A stretch of DNA of 64,000 nucleotides from JAPPHA01 sp965220985 (GCA_965220985.1 OZ244854.1:434001-498000), one strand, 5' to 3'; positions 34,934 through 43,847 are shown, counted from the stretch's first letter. The notes: generated by a model from the sequence alone, not told the origin. Program-made: numbers and translations.

Positions 34934-35521
34934 TCAAGCGTTCGTCGAGTTGCTGGCCGCGAAGCGTTGCGCGGCGTTGCTGATCGCGTCTTCGATCATC
35001 GCGTCCGCATCCTTCTGGGACATGCGTTCGGCAATGACTTCGGCGGCAGCGGCGACTGCGACCTTGACCGCCGCGTCCTGAACTTCGCGGATCGCGTCCG
35101 CCTCTGCGGATGCGATGCGATCCTGTGCAGACTGAATTCGTCGCTCCACCGTCGCCTGCAGATCCTCTCGCGCCTGTTCAGCCGCCGCTTTGGCCTCCTC
35201 ATGGGCGCGTTGAACCATGATCTCGGTCTGCTCTTCGATGTCCTTTTTCTTCTGTTCGCTCGCTTCGAGCAGGGCCTTCGCATCATCGCGAAGTTTGCGG
35301 GCTTCGTCGAGATCCTTTCGGATTCCATCAGCGCGACGGTCGAGCATGCCGGTCACCTTGCCCGGGACCTTCAGCCAGACGAGCAAACCGACGAACAGGA
35401 GAAACGCGATCGTGACGACGAAATCGGTGTTGTACAGGCTGAAAAATGGGCCGGTGGCGGCAGAAGCCGCCTGAGGCAGCGCAGCCGCGAACGACAACAA
35501 GAGGGCTGAAAGACGGACCAA
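34934..35521 (-). CDS. atpF: ATP synthase F0 subunit b
   Basis: A 195-residue protein: a possible signal-like N-terminus (LLLSFAAALPQAASA), one membrane helix (DFVVTIAFLLFVGLLVWL) and a long charged coiled coil (residues 55-190) that forms the peripheral stator stalk. GKVTGMLDRRADGIRKDLDE is the usual start of the stalk. It is the last gene of the F0 operon, 11 bases after b'. The start codon is TTG with GGAGG five bases upstream. The four F0 subunits are encoded without F1, the normal arrangement in alphaproteobacteria. Confidence 0.9.
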   Translation of the reverse strand: MVRLSALLLSFAAALPQAASAATGPFFSLYNTDFVVTIAFLLFVGLLVWLKVPGKVTGMLDRRADGIRKDLDEARKLRDDAKALLEASEQKKKDIEEQTEIMVQRAHEEAKAAAEQAREDLQATVERRIQSAQDRIASAEADAIREVQDAAVKVAVAAAAEVIAERMSQKDADAMIEDAISNAAQRFAASNSTNA

Positions 35522-35532
35522 TCTCTCCTCCG

Positions 35533-36072
35533 TCAGCTTGAAAGGGAGCCCAATCTGGCCGAAACAGCCGATCGAACCGCATCATGATCATGGGCACCGG
35601 GCACGATTGCCTTGACGATGTCCTCGGCGACTTCCCCGGCCACCATCTCGACCGACCGGACCGCATTCGCACGAATGTCCCTGATCCGTGCTTCGGATTC
35701 CGAAACCCGAGCGGCAATCCGCTCGTCCGCTTCGGCGGTGGCCGCCTCCAGCTCCCTGGCGAATTCGGCCTTTGCCGCATCGAGGACTTCACGAGCCTTG
35801 CGTCGCGCCTCGTTCAGCGCCTGCTCGTGCATCTCCTCGCTCTCGGCCGCCTTGTCCCTCAGAGACTCCGCGAGCTCGAGGTCATGCTCTCTCGTTCGGA
35901 CACGCTCGGCCAGAATGTCCTTGATTCTCGGAATCGCGATCCTGTTCAGAACCAGGTAAATGATGACAAGCGTGACCACCAACCAGAAAATCTGGTTGGG
36001 GAAGGTGCTGAAATCCAGCTGCGGCATGCCCTCGGCATGTTGGGGCGCAACCGCATCAGACTCGACTGCCAT
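35533..36072 (-). CDS. atpX: ATP synthase F0 subunit b'
   Basis: A 179-residue second b-type subunit. An N-terminal extension with AVESDAVAPQHAEG leads to the membrane anchor FPNQIFWLVVTLVIIYLVL, then a charged helix rich in Glu, Arg and Ala. The opening PQLDFSTFPNQIFWL is typical of b' proteins in alphaproteobacteria and cyanobacteria, where b and b' form a heterodimeric stator. AAGGAG lies six bases before the ATG. It follows the c-subunit gene after a gap that holds a hairpin. Some annotations call it atpG or atpF2. Confidence 0.88.
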   Translation of the reverse strand: MAVESDAVAPQHAEGMPQLDFSTFPNQIFWLVVTLVIIYLVLNRIAIPRIKDILAERVRTREHDLELAESLRDKAAESEEMHEQALNEARRKAREVLDAAKAEFARELEAATAEADERIAARVSESEARIRDIRANAVRSVEMVAGEVAEDIVKAIVPGAHDHDAVRSAVSARLGSLSS

Positions 36073-36114
36073 GGTGTCTCCTTTCGCCGCAGACCCCGTT
36101 CATTGGTCGGCACT

Positions 36115-36160
36115 GCCCGCCGGCGCATCTGCCCGATGCGGAGGCGCGGGGATGGCGGGC
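36115..36160 (-). promoter_or_regulatory. Hairpin between the c-subunit and b' genes
   Basis: Outer arms GCCCGCC (36115-36121) and GGCGGGC (36154-36160) enclose an inner stem GCATC/GATGC with loop TGCCC. The structure sits 25 bases behind the atpE stop. A stable hairpin here would favour accumulation of c-subunit mRNA, which fits the need for about ten c copies per enzyme. Confidence 0.45.
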
Positions 36161-36185
36161 AAGCCGGATCCGAGGTCGTGTGAGA

Positions 36186-36428
36186 CTACACCACGAACAT
36201 GAGGAAAAAGGCAACGACGAAGGAGAAGATCCCGAGAGCTTCCGCGAAGGCAATGCCGATGAACATCGTTGCCACTTGTCCACGTGCGGCGGACGGATTG
36301 CGCAATGCTCCAGAGAGGTAGTTTCCAACCACATGGCCGACACCGATGGCGGCACCTCCCATGCCCGTACATGCAAGTCCGGCGCCGACGAGCGCGCCCA
36401 TTTCGACAAGATTGCCTTCTACTGCCAT
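36186..36428 (-). CDS. atpE: ATP synthase F0 subunit c
   Basis: An 80-residue hairpin of two membrane helices. Helix 1 is glycine-rich (GALVGAGLACTGMGGAAIGV), the polar loop has ARN-type LRNPSAARGQ, and helix 2 carries the ion-binding carboxylate Glu 63 in GIAFAEALGIFSFVVAF. A glutamate at this place without the extra Na+ ligands suggests proton coupling. AAGGAG lies eight bases before the ATG at 36428. It forms the rotating c-ring. Confidence 0.97.
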   Translation of the reverse strand: MAVEGNLVEMGALVGAGLACTGMGGAAIGVGHVVGNYLSGALRNPSAARGQVATMFIGIAFAEALGIFSFVVAFFLMFVV

Positions 36429-36481
36429 TTTGTTTGCTCCTTCAGTTTTGAAATGGCTCCGTGATCGACCACGATGGTCGC

Positions 36482-37234
36482 TCAATGCTGCGGATGCAAT
36501 GCATCGTTCAGATACACGCATGTGAGAATCGTGAAGACGTAGGCTTGAATGCAGACCACAAGTGTCTCCAAGCCGTAGACTGCCATGATGGCCACAATGG
36601 GGGCCACGGACCCTATTCCGAGAACGCCCGCGAAACCAGCGAAGACCTTGATGACCGCGTGCCCCGCCAACAGGTTGCCCGCCAGTCGAACCGAGTGGCT
36701 GAGGGGGCGAACGAAGTAGGAAATCACCTCAATCACAGCAAGGATCGGTCGCAGCCCAAGCGGCGCGCTGGAAATCCAGAAAAGCCCGAGGAATCCCGCG
36801 CCGTTCCTGACAATCCCAAGGACAGTGACAGCAACGAAGATGGTGAGGGCCATGGTGGCCGTGACCGCAATGTGCGACGTCGTGGAGAACGACATCGGCA
36901 ACAGCCCCAGCACGTTCGCAACGAGGACGAACAGGAATATCGTCAGAATGTAGGGGAAGAATCGAAGACCTTCCCGGCCCGCGACGTCCTCGACCATCTG
37001 GTGGACAAAGCCGTACAGCACCTCCGCGATCGACTGCATCCGGCCAGGAACCAGCTGTCGGCGTCGTGTCGAAACGACCATCAGGCCGATGATGGCCACG
37101 ATCGTCAGTCCCATCCAAAGGGTGACGTTGGTCGGCGTGAAGATGCCAGTCTCCGTGCCGCCGAACAGCGGACGCACCACGAACTGATCCATGGGTTGGA
37201 TATTAAGACCGCCTGTTCCGTTCTCTGTAGCCAA
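36482..37234 (-). CDS. atpB: ATP synthase F0 subunit a
   Basis: A 250-residue membrane protein with the essential arginine in the helix SHSVRLAGNLLAGHAVIKVF (near residue 190) and the family opening PMDQFVVRPLF. Other typical stretches are VAGREGLRFFPYILTIFLFV and FFVRPLSHS-like YFVRPLSHS. It forms the proton half-channels next to the c-ring. The start is TTG at 37234, preceded by GGAGGG with eight bases between; the first internal ATG (before DQFVV) would cut a normal N-terminus and has no such site. Confidence 0.95.
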   Translation of the reverse strand: MATENGTGGLNIQPMDQFVVRPLFGGTETGIFTPTNVTLWMGLTIVAIIGLMVVSTRRRQLVPGRMQSIAEVLYGFVHQMVEDVAGREGLRFFPYILTIFLFVLVANVLGLLPMSFSTTSHIAVTATMALTIFVAVTVLGIVRNGAGFLGLFWISSAPLGLRPILAVIEVISYFVRPLSHSVRLAGNLLAGHAVIKVFAGFAGVLGIGSVAPIVAIMAVYGLETLVVCIQAYVFTILTCVYLNDALHPQH

Positions 37235-37253
37235 GTCCTGTTCCCTCCAGGCG

Positions 37254-37595
37254 CTAGTCCCTGTCTTCCTCTTCCGATCCGGAAGACCCGGCCAATCGCT
37301 CGTTCATCACCCTGACCTCTTCGGCCGTCCTCATCATCGTGCGCACGCCTGCGGCGAATCCCAGCAACGTGAACACGATGAGACAGACAGGCAAAGTGCC
37401 CAGCAACCGATCCAGTCCGAATCCGATCCCGAATCCGAACAAGAGGCCAATAACCAACTCCAGCACCATTCGCCATGCCATTTGTGTCGCAGCGACATGG
37501 CTTGGCTCACGCGGTTTTGGCCGGCCGGCACGTTTTGCCTCGTCGATCCTTCGTTTCAGAGCACCCAGTTCGCCCTGTTCCGGTGTCTCGGGCAT
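37254..37595 (-). CDS. atpI: ATP synthase-associated protein AtpI
   Basis: A 113-residue protein with a charged N-terminus (EQGELGALKRRIDEAKRAGR) and two membrane helices (MVLELVIGLLFGFGIGFGLD and LPVCLIVFTLLGFAAGVRTM). This is the AtpI/AtpQ family, which assists c-ring assembly and, in some bacteria, Mg2+ supply. It is the first gene of the F0 operon, 19 bases before atpB. No clear ribosome binding site precedes the ATG at 37595. Confidence 0.88.
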   Translation of the reverse strand: MPETPEQGELGALKRRIDEAKRAGRPKPREPSHVAATQMAWRMVLELVIGLLFGFGIGFGLDRLLGTLPVCLIVFTLLGFAAGVRTMMRTAEEVRVMNERLAGSSGSEEEDRD

Positions 37596-37954
37596 GTGGT
37601 CAACGGTTCAAGTCGAATTGCCGACAGGCTGCCCTGCCGAGCGCGGCGAAACTAGAAATCGCGATGTCCGGTGTCAAGATTGAACTCCTCGACAAAATGA
37701 CCTGCATGCCCTTGCCCGACAGCGTCCCGTCACGACAGTAGAATGGTCTGCCACTGCAAGCGTGCAGACAGCCCTTGGCGGCCCGATCGTGCGGCGGGAC
37801 GCGAACTTGCCGCATGTTGTTTCCTTTGACTGCTTCGATTTCCGAGACGGCCTCGGTTGGAACCCGAGGCGGTCATGTGGGCGGTTCCGGAACATCTTTC
37901 GTGACCATCCGCATGCAAGCATTGCACATGCCTAACGTCAACCCAATCGAAGCA
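37596..37954. other. Upstream region of the F0 operon, interrupted by the insertion sequence
   Basis: About 360 bases that must carry the atp promoter. I see no gene. The insertion sequence begins directly behind it. Confidence 0.4.
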
Positions 37955-37962
37955 GGATCATG

Positions 37963-39699
37963 GGGTGTGATTCTCGTATGGCGCATGTTTGAAGTGTTGG
38001 CACCACGATTCGTCGTGTCGGAACGAATCAGGCTGCGCGGGCAAGTTTCAAGTTGTCATTTGCCGCGTCCGGGGGCATCCATGTCTGCCAGGTCTTGGCA
38101 ATCCGCTCCCATGCGCGGTCCAGGCGACCGGACTTGAGCAGGGCTCGGAAAGACAACACGCTCTGTCCGCCACTGCGCCCCCATCGCTGACCCGAACGCT
38201 TCATGCGTTGCGATACGAGAATCTTGTTGCTGGCCTCAACAGCGCCGGATCCAACGGGATAGCCCGCCGCCTTGGCTTCGTGGTAGTTCATGCGGCGGCG
38301 GTTGCTTTGGAAATACTTCATCTCCCGCTCGATCACGGCCAGACCGGTTCCTTTCCCCTTGAGATAGCGCACCGCACTGATCAGCTTGCCTGCACCTCCA
38401 GGTTCGTCGAGGACGATGCGACTCCATTTGTCGAACCATTCGGTGCCCGCAGCGCTGTCGGGGCCGAAGGCCGCGTCGGCGACGACCTTAACGTGTTGAG
38501 CACAATGGAAATAATCCAGAAGCATGACGTCGGGACTCATCCCTTCGAGAAACCCCCAGTTGTCACGCGCGCCGTCCGCGACCGCCACAAGCTTCAGACC
38601 TTCCTTGCGACCCAGCCAGTGGAACGCTTCCCGGCTCACCTGGGCCTTGAGGCTCTGCTTGCCCTGTTCGGGAAGACGCCCGAAACAGCGGCTCTCCAAC
38701 GTGTTGCCTTCGGCATCGAGCAGCGCAACGACACCGCACGACGCCTCTCGCCAACCCGCCTCCGCAGCATGGGGCCCCTCCGTCTCCGCGTTCATTCTCA
38801 TCATCACGCCATCGATCGATACCTGAACTGCGACAGCTTCCTCGGGGATCTTCTCCTCGGCCCGAAGCTCCGCCTCGATCTCTTCGCCGCTGGCCTCCAG
38901 TCGGCGGCCCGCCTCCTCGGTCATCCGTATCAGAGTGCTCGTCGAAGGACCCGTCCCGCAGAACCTCTCGAACGCCTCCTTGCTCTCGCGGGCCGTCAGG
39001 CAGCTCATCAAGTAGTTCCCAAGGCCTCCCGCAGCCGGCGTCATGGCGCCTTCGACAATGCCCAGAAGACCATCGGTCGGAACGATGGAAGCGCCCTTGC
39101 CGTTCGTCGGGCGGTAGCGCGAGCGCATGTATTCCACCGGCCCCATCATCGTCATCACAACTGCCCTGGTGGCATCAGCTTTCCTGTATGTCACGCCGCC
39201 GACCTCGATGCGGTCGCCGTGATTGTCCAACGCCTCGTATGAACCGCCCATGAACAAGCAAGCGAAGGCGAGGATGTCGTCGCGAACCGCAAGTTCGGCC
39301 GCAAGCGGGTCCACGCGATGCATGTCGGCACACGCTTCCCTCAGGTCCGGTCCGAAAATCTCTCCGATCATGGCCAGCGCGGCCTGAAATCGCCCTCTTG
39401 CTCCTTGCATGACGTCGCCTGTCAGTTCCTTGTTGGCAATGATCGTTTCAGTCATTAGTTTCATGGCCAGAGTGCTCCTCTTTGCCCCGAAATCGGAGCC
39501 AGGTTTATCGTTGGGGCACTCTACCATCACCGGATCACAGGGCCAGGAACTTTGCCGGATTCTGAAAAAATGCCGTCTCGGGGCGATTTTTTTGCGAAAT
39601 CGCGCCAAATCGGGAATCTCGGCTGCCCCCGCCCTCGGAAAAACCGTTCAATTACAACGACTTGAAAAATCAACAATCTGCCATATGAAAATCACACCC
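37963..39699 (-). mobile_element. Complete ISKra4-like insertion sequence with 8-bp target duplication
   Basis: The 1,737-bp element has terminal inverted repeats of 20 bp at 37963-37982 and 39680-39699, both starting GGGTGTGATT, with 18 of 20 positions equal. It is flanked by the direct repeat GGATCATG at 37955-37962 and 39700-39707. One transposase gene fills it. Joining the flanks at one copy of GGATCATG restores the empty site. The perfect target duplication and open transposase mean a fairly recent insertion. The family is judged from the transposase motifs and the GGG ends. Confidence 0.93.
38028..39464 (-). CDS. ISKra4-family transposase
   Basis: The start ATG at 39464 follows AGAGGAG by ten bases; the product has 478 residues. 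Family-typical stretches are VSIDGVMMRMNAETEG (first catalytic Asp near residue 198), KLVAVADGARDNWGF (second Asp), LLDYFHCAQHV and the very characteristic AAGYPVGSGAVEASNKILV with the catalytic Glu, then QRMKRSGQRWGRSGGQ. These give a DDE transposase. It appears intact. The element's terminal repeats lie 65 bases beyond the stop and 235 bases before the start. Confidence 0.9.
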   Translation of the reverse strand: MKLMTETIIANKELTGDVMQGARGRFQAALAMIGEIFGPDLREACADMHRVDPLAAELAVRDDILAFACLFMGGSYEALDNHGDRIEVGGVTYRKADATRAVVMTMMGPVEYMRSRYRPTNGKGASIVPTDGLLGIVEGAMTPAAGGLGNYLMSCLTARESKEAFERFCGTGPSTSTLIRMTEEAGRRLEASGEEIEAELRAEEKIPEEAVAVQVSIDGVMMRMNAETEGPHAAEAGWREASCGVVALLDAEGNTLESRCFGRLPEQGKQSLKAQVSREAFHWLGRKEGLKLVAVADGARDNWGFLEGMSPDVMLLDYFHCAQHVKVVADAAFGPDSAAGTEWFDKWSRIVLDEPGGAGKLISAVRYLKGKGTGLAVIEREMKYFQSNRRRMNYHEAKAAGYPVGSGAVEASNKILVSQRMKRSGQRWGRSGGQSVLSFRALLKSGRLDRAWERIAKTWQTWMPPDAANDNLKLARAA

Positions 39700-39707
39700 G
39701 GATCATG

Positions 39708-39937
39708 AGCGCAGGCGCTTTTGATCGACAGCGCCGGAACGCAGTCGGCCTTTCCACGCTGAAAATGTGACGCACCTCTCAACCGCAGCCGAAAACGAAC
39801 ATCGCTGGAGAAACGCGATCAAAACTTGATGACACGCAGTTCGACTCGAATTGCCCAACCGAGGGGTTGCATCCGGTTCGCTCTTGATGCATGCACTCAT
39901 CCCATTATTGCATTGTATTGAGATAATGAGGATGGAA
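39708..39937. other. Region between the insertion sequence and the AAA ATPase gene
   Basis: 230 bases, turning AT-rich over the last 60. A GATAAT at 39922-39927 lies next to the start, so a -10 box there is unlikely to serve the gene itself. I see no gene here. Confidence 0.35.
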
Positions 39938-41188
39938 ATGGATAATTTTGACATAATTTATGCCTTGTCACGCATGGCCCTGTATGGAGACAAAGAAAAG
40001 GTCTCCTTTCAGATTGACCGCTTGCGCCAGGCCATCAGCGAAAGCGACCCCAGGCAGGCAGAGAAGCTCGCCCAATTGCTGGAAAGACAGAATCGTCGTG
40101 AAGATATCGCGCCTTGGTCCTTGGAACTGATGCGCGCGCGCCGTACGGGCATCCAACTGCCAGGTGAATCGCTGTCACGTTCGACGCCATTGCCGTGCGA
40201 CCGGGAAACCGGCGCACCGCTGATACGTTTGCTGTTTCCAGATGACAACGATGTACCCGCTCCTATCCTTCAACCCGAGCTCGAGAGGGCAATCTCGGAT
40301 CAGTTGCGGGAATGGGACCAGGTCGAGGATCTCGAGCAAATGGGCGTGCGACCCAACATGCGCTGTCTGCTTTACGGCGGGCCAGGTGTCGGCAAGACAC
40401 TTCTTGCGAGATTCATGGGCAGACAACTCCGCCTTCCCATCGTCGAAGCGCGGCTCGACGGACTTGTTTCATCGTTCCTTGGGACAACGGCGCGCAACAT
40501 CGGCGCGCTTTTCGACTTTGCCGACCGATACCGTTGCATACTCTTCCTCGACGAATTTGACGCCCTCGCCAAGGCACGAGACGACGGACAGGAAGTCGGA
40601 GAGATCAAGCGCGTGGTCAACACGCTGCTCCAATGTCTTGATGCACGAATGAACCAGGGATTCACGCTCGCGGCCACGAATCACGAACACCTCCTCGATC
40701 CCGCCGTCTGGCGACGATTCGAGTCACGCATCCGTATTCCCAACCCCGAGTCGGACATTCGGGCTGCGATGCTGAAGCGATTTCTCGAGCCGGTCTGTTT
40801 GTCGGGAAGCGAAATCAATGTGCTGGTTTGGCTGACCGAGGGCATGAGTGGCGCGGACCTCGAAACCCTGATCACCGGATGCAAGCGTTATCTGGTTTTG
40901 CAAAAGGGAGATAGACGCGCGTATCGTGCAGAAGATGGCGTCACCACGGCTGCGCTTCTCTCGGCGATAAGGCGTCAGGCGACCTTGAATTCCATGCTGT
41001 TCGATGCCGAACGGCAGGATTTGCTCCTCAGGTCAGACGATGCCTTGCTCGACGCACTGATCGAAAATGCAGGCCTGACGCAATCTGAGACTGCAAGAGT
41101 GCTCGGAGTGTCTCAGAGCACAGTTTCAAGACGTCTAAAGTCACTCGACCATGCACAAGCACTGGCAGACCACACTCACGAGGAATGA
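39938..41188 (+). CDS. AAA ATPase with C-terminal helix-turn-helix, partner of a subtilase
   Basis: The 416-residue protein has an N-terminal helical part (residues 1-110, ALYGDKEKVSFQIDRLRQAI) and a FtsH/Cdc48-like AAA module. It shows Walker A YGGPGVGKTLLARF (about 147-154), the pore-loop-like region SSFLGTTARNIGALFDFADR, Walker B CILFLDEFDALA (200-208), sensor 1 LAATNHEHLLD and the arginine finger in AVWRRFESRIRIPNP. At the C-terminus LTQSETARVLGVSQSTVSRR is a helix-turn-helix. I chose ATG 39938 because GAGG lies six bases upstream; ATGs at 39926 and 39932 are alternatives. The subtilase gene follows after three bases. The base composition is visibly less G+C-rich than the housekeeping genes, which suggests acquisition by transfer. 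Confidence 0.85.
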   Translation: MDNFDIIYALSRMALYGDKEKVSFQIDRLRQAISESDPRQAEKLAQLLERQNRREDIAPWSLELMRARRTGIQLPGESLSRSTPLPCDRETGAPLIRLLFPDDNDVPAPILQPELERAISDQLREWDQVEDLEQMGVRPNMRCLLYGGPGVGKTLLARFMGRQLRLPIVEARLDGLVSSFLGTTARNIGALFDFADRYRCILFLDEFDALAKARDDGQEVGEIKRVVNTLLQCLDARMNQGFTLAATNHEHLLDPAVWRRFESRIRIPNPESDIRAAMLKRFLEPVCLSGSEINVLVWLTEGMSGADLETLITGCKRYLVLQKGDRRAYRAEDGVTTAALLSAIRRQATLNSMLFDAERQDLLLRSDDALLDALIENAGLTQSETARVLGVSQSTVSRRLKSLDHAQALADHTHEE

Positions 41189-41191
41189 TCC

Positions 41192-42615
41192 GTGACCGAG
41201 CAGAACAAGATACCCCGTCCAATTCAGGTCTTCCTCGACGCAGACAAGTTCATCTCGTTGAAAAAACCGCGCCAGCGCGGAGGAAACCGAGATTTCTTCA
41301 GCGGCAACAACGCCGGATTTGCCCGTCACAAGTCCAAAATGCGACAACATGTACGTGATGCCTCCATGACACTGCGAAGCGAAAGACATGAGGTGGGCTT
41401 CGTCATCGTACAGATGCAAGCAAGGGCATTGGCCAAGAGTTATCGCCCGATCAATGCTTTGTTTTCACGGTCGAATTCCTTTTGTCTCGTCGGCGGCGGT
41501 GGCGTCGGCGAGAGCTACTTTCAATGCACGCTGAATGCACTTGATCGTCTTGATCACCTCATCGAGACCCAAGCAGAAGTCGAGCCATTACGGAAAGAGA
41601 ACCGAAGAACCGGTGAACTTGAACTTCGACCGTCCACATACAGGAGCGAACTTGGCGGGATCGAGAATATCCGACTTCCCGTCGCAGCCGATCGCATTTC
41701 TTTTTCCGCCCACGACGCCGTTGAACGGCTCGGACAACCCAACGCGCTTGGCGGATATCTCTTGGAACTTTTTCGACCCGACACGACCGCCGATCCGGTC
41801 GCTGTCAACTTGATGGTCTCGGGATTTCGTGAACGTCTGCATCACTTCGGAGGCATCGTGGCGTTGCCACTTTTTGGGCCCGACAGCACATCCATTGGTC
41901 GAGGCCAATTCATGATGTCGGTGCAACTCATCAGCCGGGTCGAGAAATCATTTGTTTCTCTCCCATTCGGCGATTCATTTCCAATTGATCAAGAGGCTGT
42001 TCGCTCCGCACTCCGTTCCGACACGCAGACTGTCCCAATCAGTCGTCATCAGCGCTTTCTCGAAATGATGGCAAATGAACCGTTGTTGAGACGTATCACC
42101 ATTTCGCCATTGTTGCAGGTTTCCCAGTTGGACCAGCCGAAGCCGACCAAACGGAATGTGCAACCAGTGCAGCCAAGTCAATCTGCGCCGACCGTGGGAA
42201 TAGTTGATGGCGGTGTCGCCGACAACATGCAGATCCTGACACTTGCGAAGAGGAACCAAATTCACGGCTGACCTATTTCGACGCGGAAATACCTGCCGGA
42301 CTCAACCAAACAGAAACCTATCTGCTGAAATCCGGACTCAAATGGACTCCCGTGAAAAGGTACTTCGCTTCCATGCCACGAGGGCGTGGTGCTTCGAGCA
42401 CCTGGCGCCTCACGCTCAGGTCGTCGACGCGAGCCGGCGAGACCTTCCCGGTAACGGGGGTACCATTCACAATTGTCATGACAATCTCCGATATCGAGAA
42501 GTCCGCACCCATCTATGACGAGGTCCGAAACGAAATCAGCCGAAGGGGACTTCGAATCGCCGACATTACGCTTGCACACCGCGTGCAACACCGCAGTCAA
42601 AGTCGAACGCGATAA
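41192..42615 (+). pseudogene. S8-family (subtilisin-like) peptidase with deleted catalytic core
   Basis: The N-terminal 335 residues form the usual long non-catalytic part of ATPase-linked subtilases (IPRPIQVFLDADKFI, RHEVGFVIVQMQARALAKSY). The first catalytic motif PTVGIVDGGV follows, with Asp 339 at about 42206. The frame then stops at 42271 without the catalytic His or Ser. From about 42241 another phase is open and continues like the C-terminal domain of the same family: SRLTYFDAEIPAGLNQTE, GVPFTIVMTISDIEKSAPIY, NEISRRGLRIADITLAHRVQ, to a stop at 42615. An internal deletion of probably 250 or more codons, ending out of frame, explains this. Start GTG 41192 has GAGGAA seven bases upstream. 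No active protease can be made. Confidence 0.75.
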
Positions 42616-42703
42616 CTGGAAATGGCGAAGAGCGGCAAGCGGTCAACCAATCGCGGTGGAGGCGCAGCGAAAGCGGGTCCGTGGCGTCTCCACGGCTCAA
42701 TCC

Positions 42704-43600
42704 TCAAACAGTGCGGATCAGCATCAACAACGCAACGACTGATGCGGCAACACCCGCAAGGATCATGATTGGAGGGAATTGTCCCGTCAGAGTCACTTCC
42801 CAGATCGTCACCCAGGTCGGCGTCAGATAGGTGTATGCCATGACCTTGGCCGAGGGCAGCCTGACCGAGGCATATTGCAGCACCACGAATGACAGCGTGC
42901 TCGCGGCAATCGCCAGATAGGCAATGCTCAGCCAGAAGAACGCAGGCAAGGCGCTCCATTCGACCCGAAGCAGTTCGGGAAAGCTGATCGCGGTGAGATA
43001 CAGCCATCCGGCAACGGTCATGCCAAAGGTGAAGACGAGGATCGGCTCGCCGCGGCTCAACCGGGCAATCATGGGCACGTAGACGGCGTGACAGGCGCAG
43101 CCGACCAGATAGACTGCCTCGCCGCGTCCGATGTCGAAACGCAGGAGCGCGCCCAGATCCGCGCGGAAAATCACCCACAAGGCACCGCACGCACCGACCG
43201 CAAGGGCGAGCGCCACCTGAACCGTCAGGACCTGCCGCAATATGAAATATCCAGCGACAGCAGCCATGATCGGGGTGAGCGTGAACACCGCCGAGGCCGA
43301 AACGGCCGTTGCCGTCTTCAACCCCTCGAACATCAGCACGAAATAGGTCGCGAACAGAACGCCCAGCACGGCGTAGCGCCAGCTTGCCTCGAAGTGAGCC
43401 CGCTTGAACCCTTGGGCTGTCCATGCCCAGACCCCGACGATGGCCCCCGACAGAAAAAACCGGATCGCCATGATCGCGGTCGGTTCCATCAGGTTCGAAA
43501 TCCGGGCTCCGATGCTGAAGGAGCCCGCAACCAGCATCGAGAATGCCAGCATGGCGAGGTGGCCGCGGGCCTCTGAAGAGAGTGTCATGACTGCAGACAT
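42704..43600 (-). CDS. EamA/DMT-superfamily permease
   Basis: A 298-residue membrane protein with about ten spans arranged as two repeated five-helix EamA units. Typical parts are PTAIMAIRFFLSGAIVGVWA, TAVSASAVFTLTPIMAAVAG and MAYTYLTPTWVTIWEV in the two halves. Members export metabolites or amino acids or carry nucleotide sugars; I cannot say which. It is divergent from ffh and ends 88 bases after the remains of the subtilase gene, so it marks the right border of that island. ATG 43588 is an alternative start four codons in. Confidence 0.85.
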   Translation of the reverse strand: MSAVMTLSSEARGHLAMLAFSMLVAGSFSIGARISNLMEPTAIMAIRFFLSGAIVGVWAWTAQGFKRAHFEASWRYAVLGVLFATYFVLMFEGLKTATAVSASAVFTLTPIMAAVAGYFILRQVLTVQVALALAVGACGALWVIFRADLGALLRFDIGRGEAVYLVGCACHAVYVPMIARLSRGEPILVFTFGMTVAGWLYLTAISFPELLRVEWSALPAFFWLSIAYLAIAASTLSFVVLQYASVRLPSAKVMAYTYLTPTWVTIWEVTLTGQFPPIMILAGVAASVVALLMLIRTV

Positions 43601-43847
43601 ATGCGAAAGGATCGCGTGCGCAACCGCAGAAGCGTCGGACAGCGCGCACGAACGCGGCGTTGACGCGGCCGATCTCCCGGTCTATCTGAGCGCAAATCTC
43701 GGAACGTCTGTGACTTCCGGTCCCTCGTGAACTTCGGGGATCCCCATCCGTCAGCGAGTGTCGCCCGCGGGTGCCGCTTCGCTATGGTCCGGGTCTCCCG
43801 TTTGCCGTTCGCCGGATCGGCTTCAAGGCCCGTCGTGGAGAATCGAC

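Noticed and set aside
37254..37962. A protein-coding gene between atpI and the insertion sequence
   Set aside because: Short frames only, with no ribosome binding site or protein-like composition.
38028..39608. The longer transposase frame beginning at 39608
   Set aside because: The first 48 codons are unlike the family, and ATG 39464 has a good ribosome binding site.
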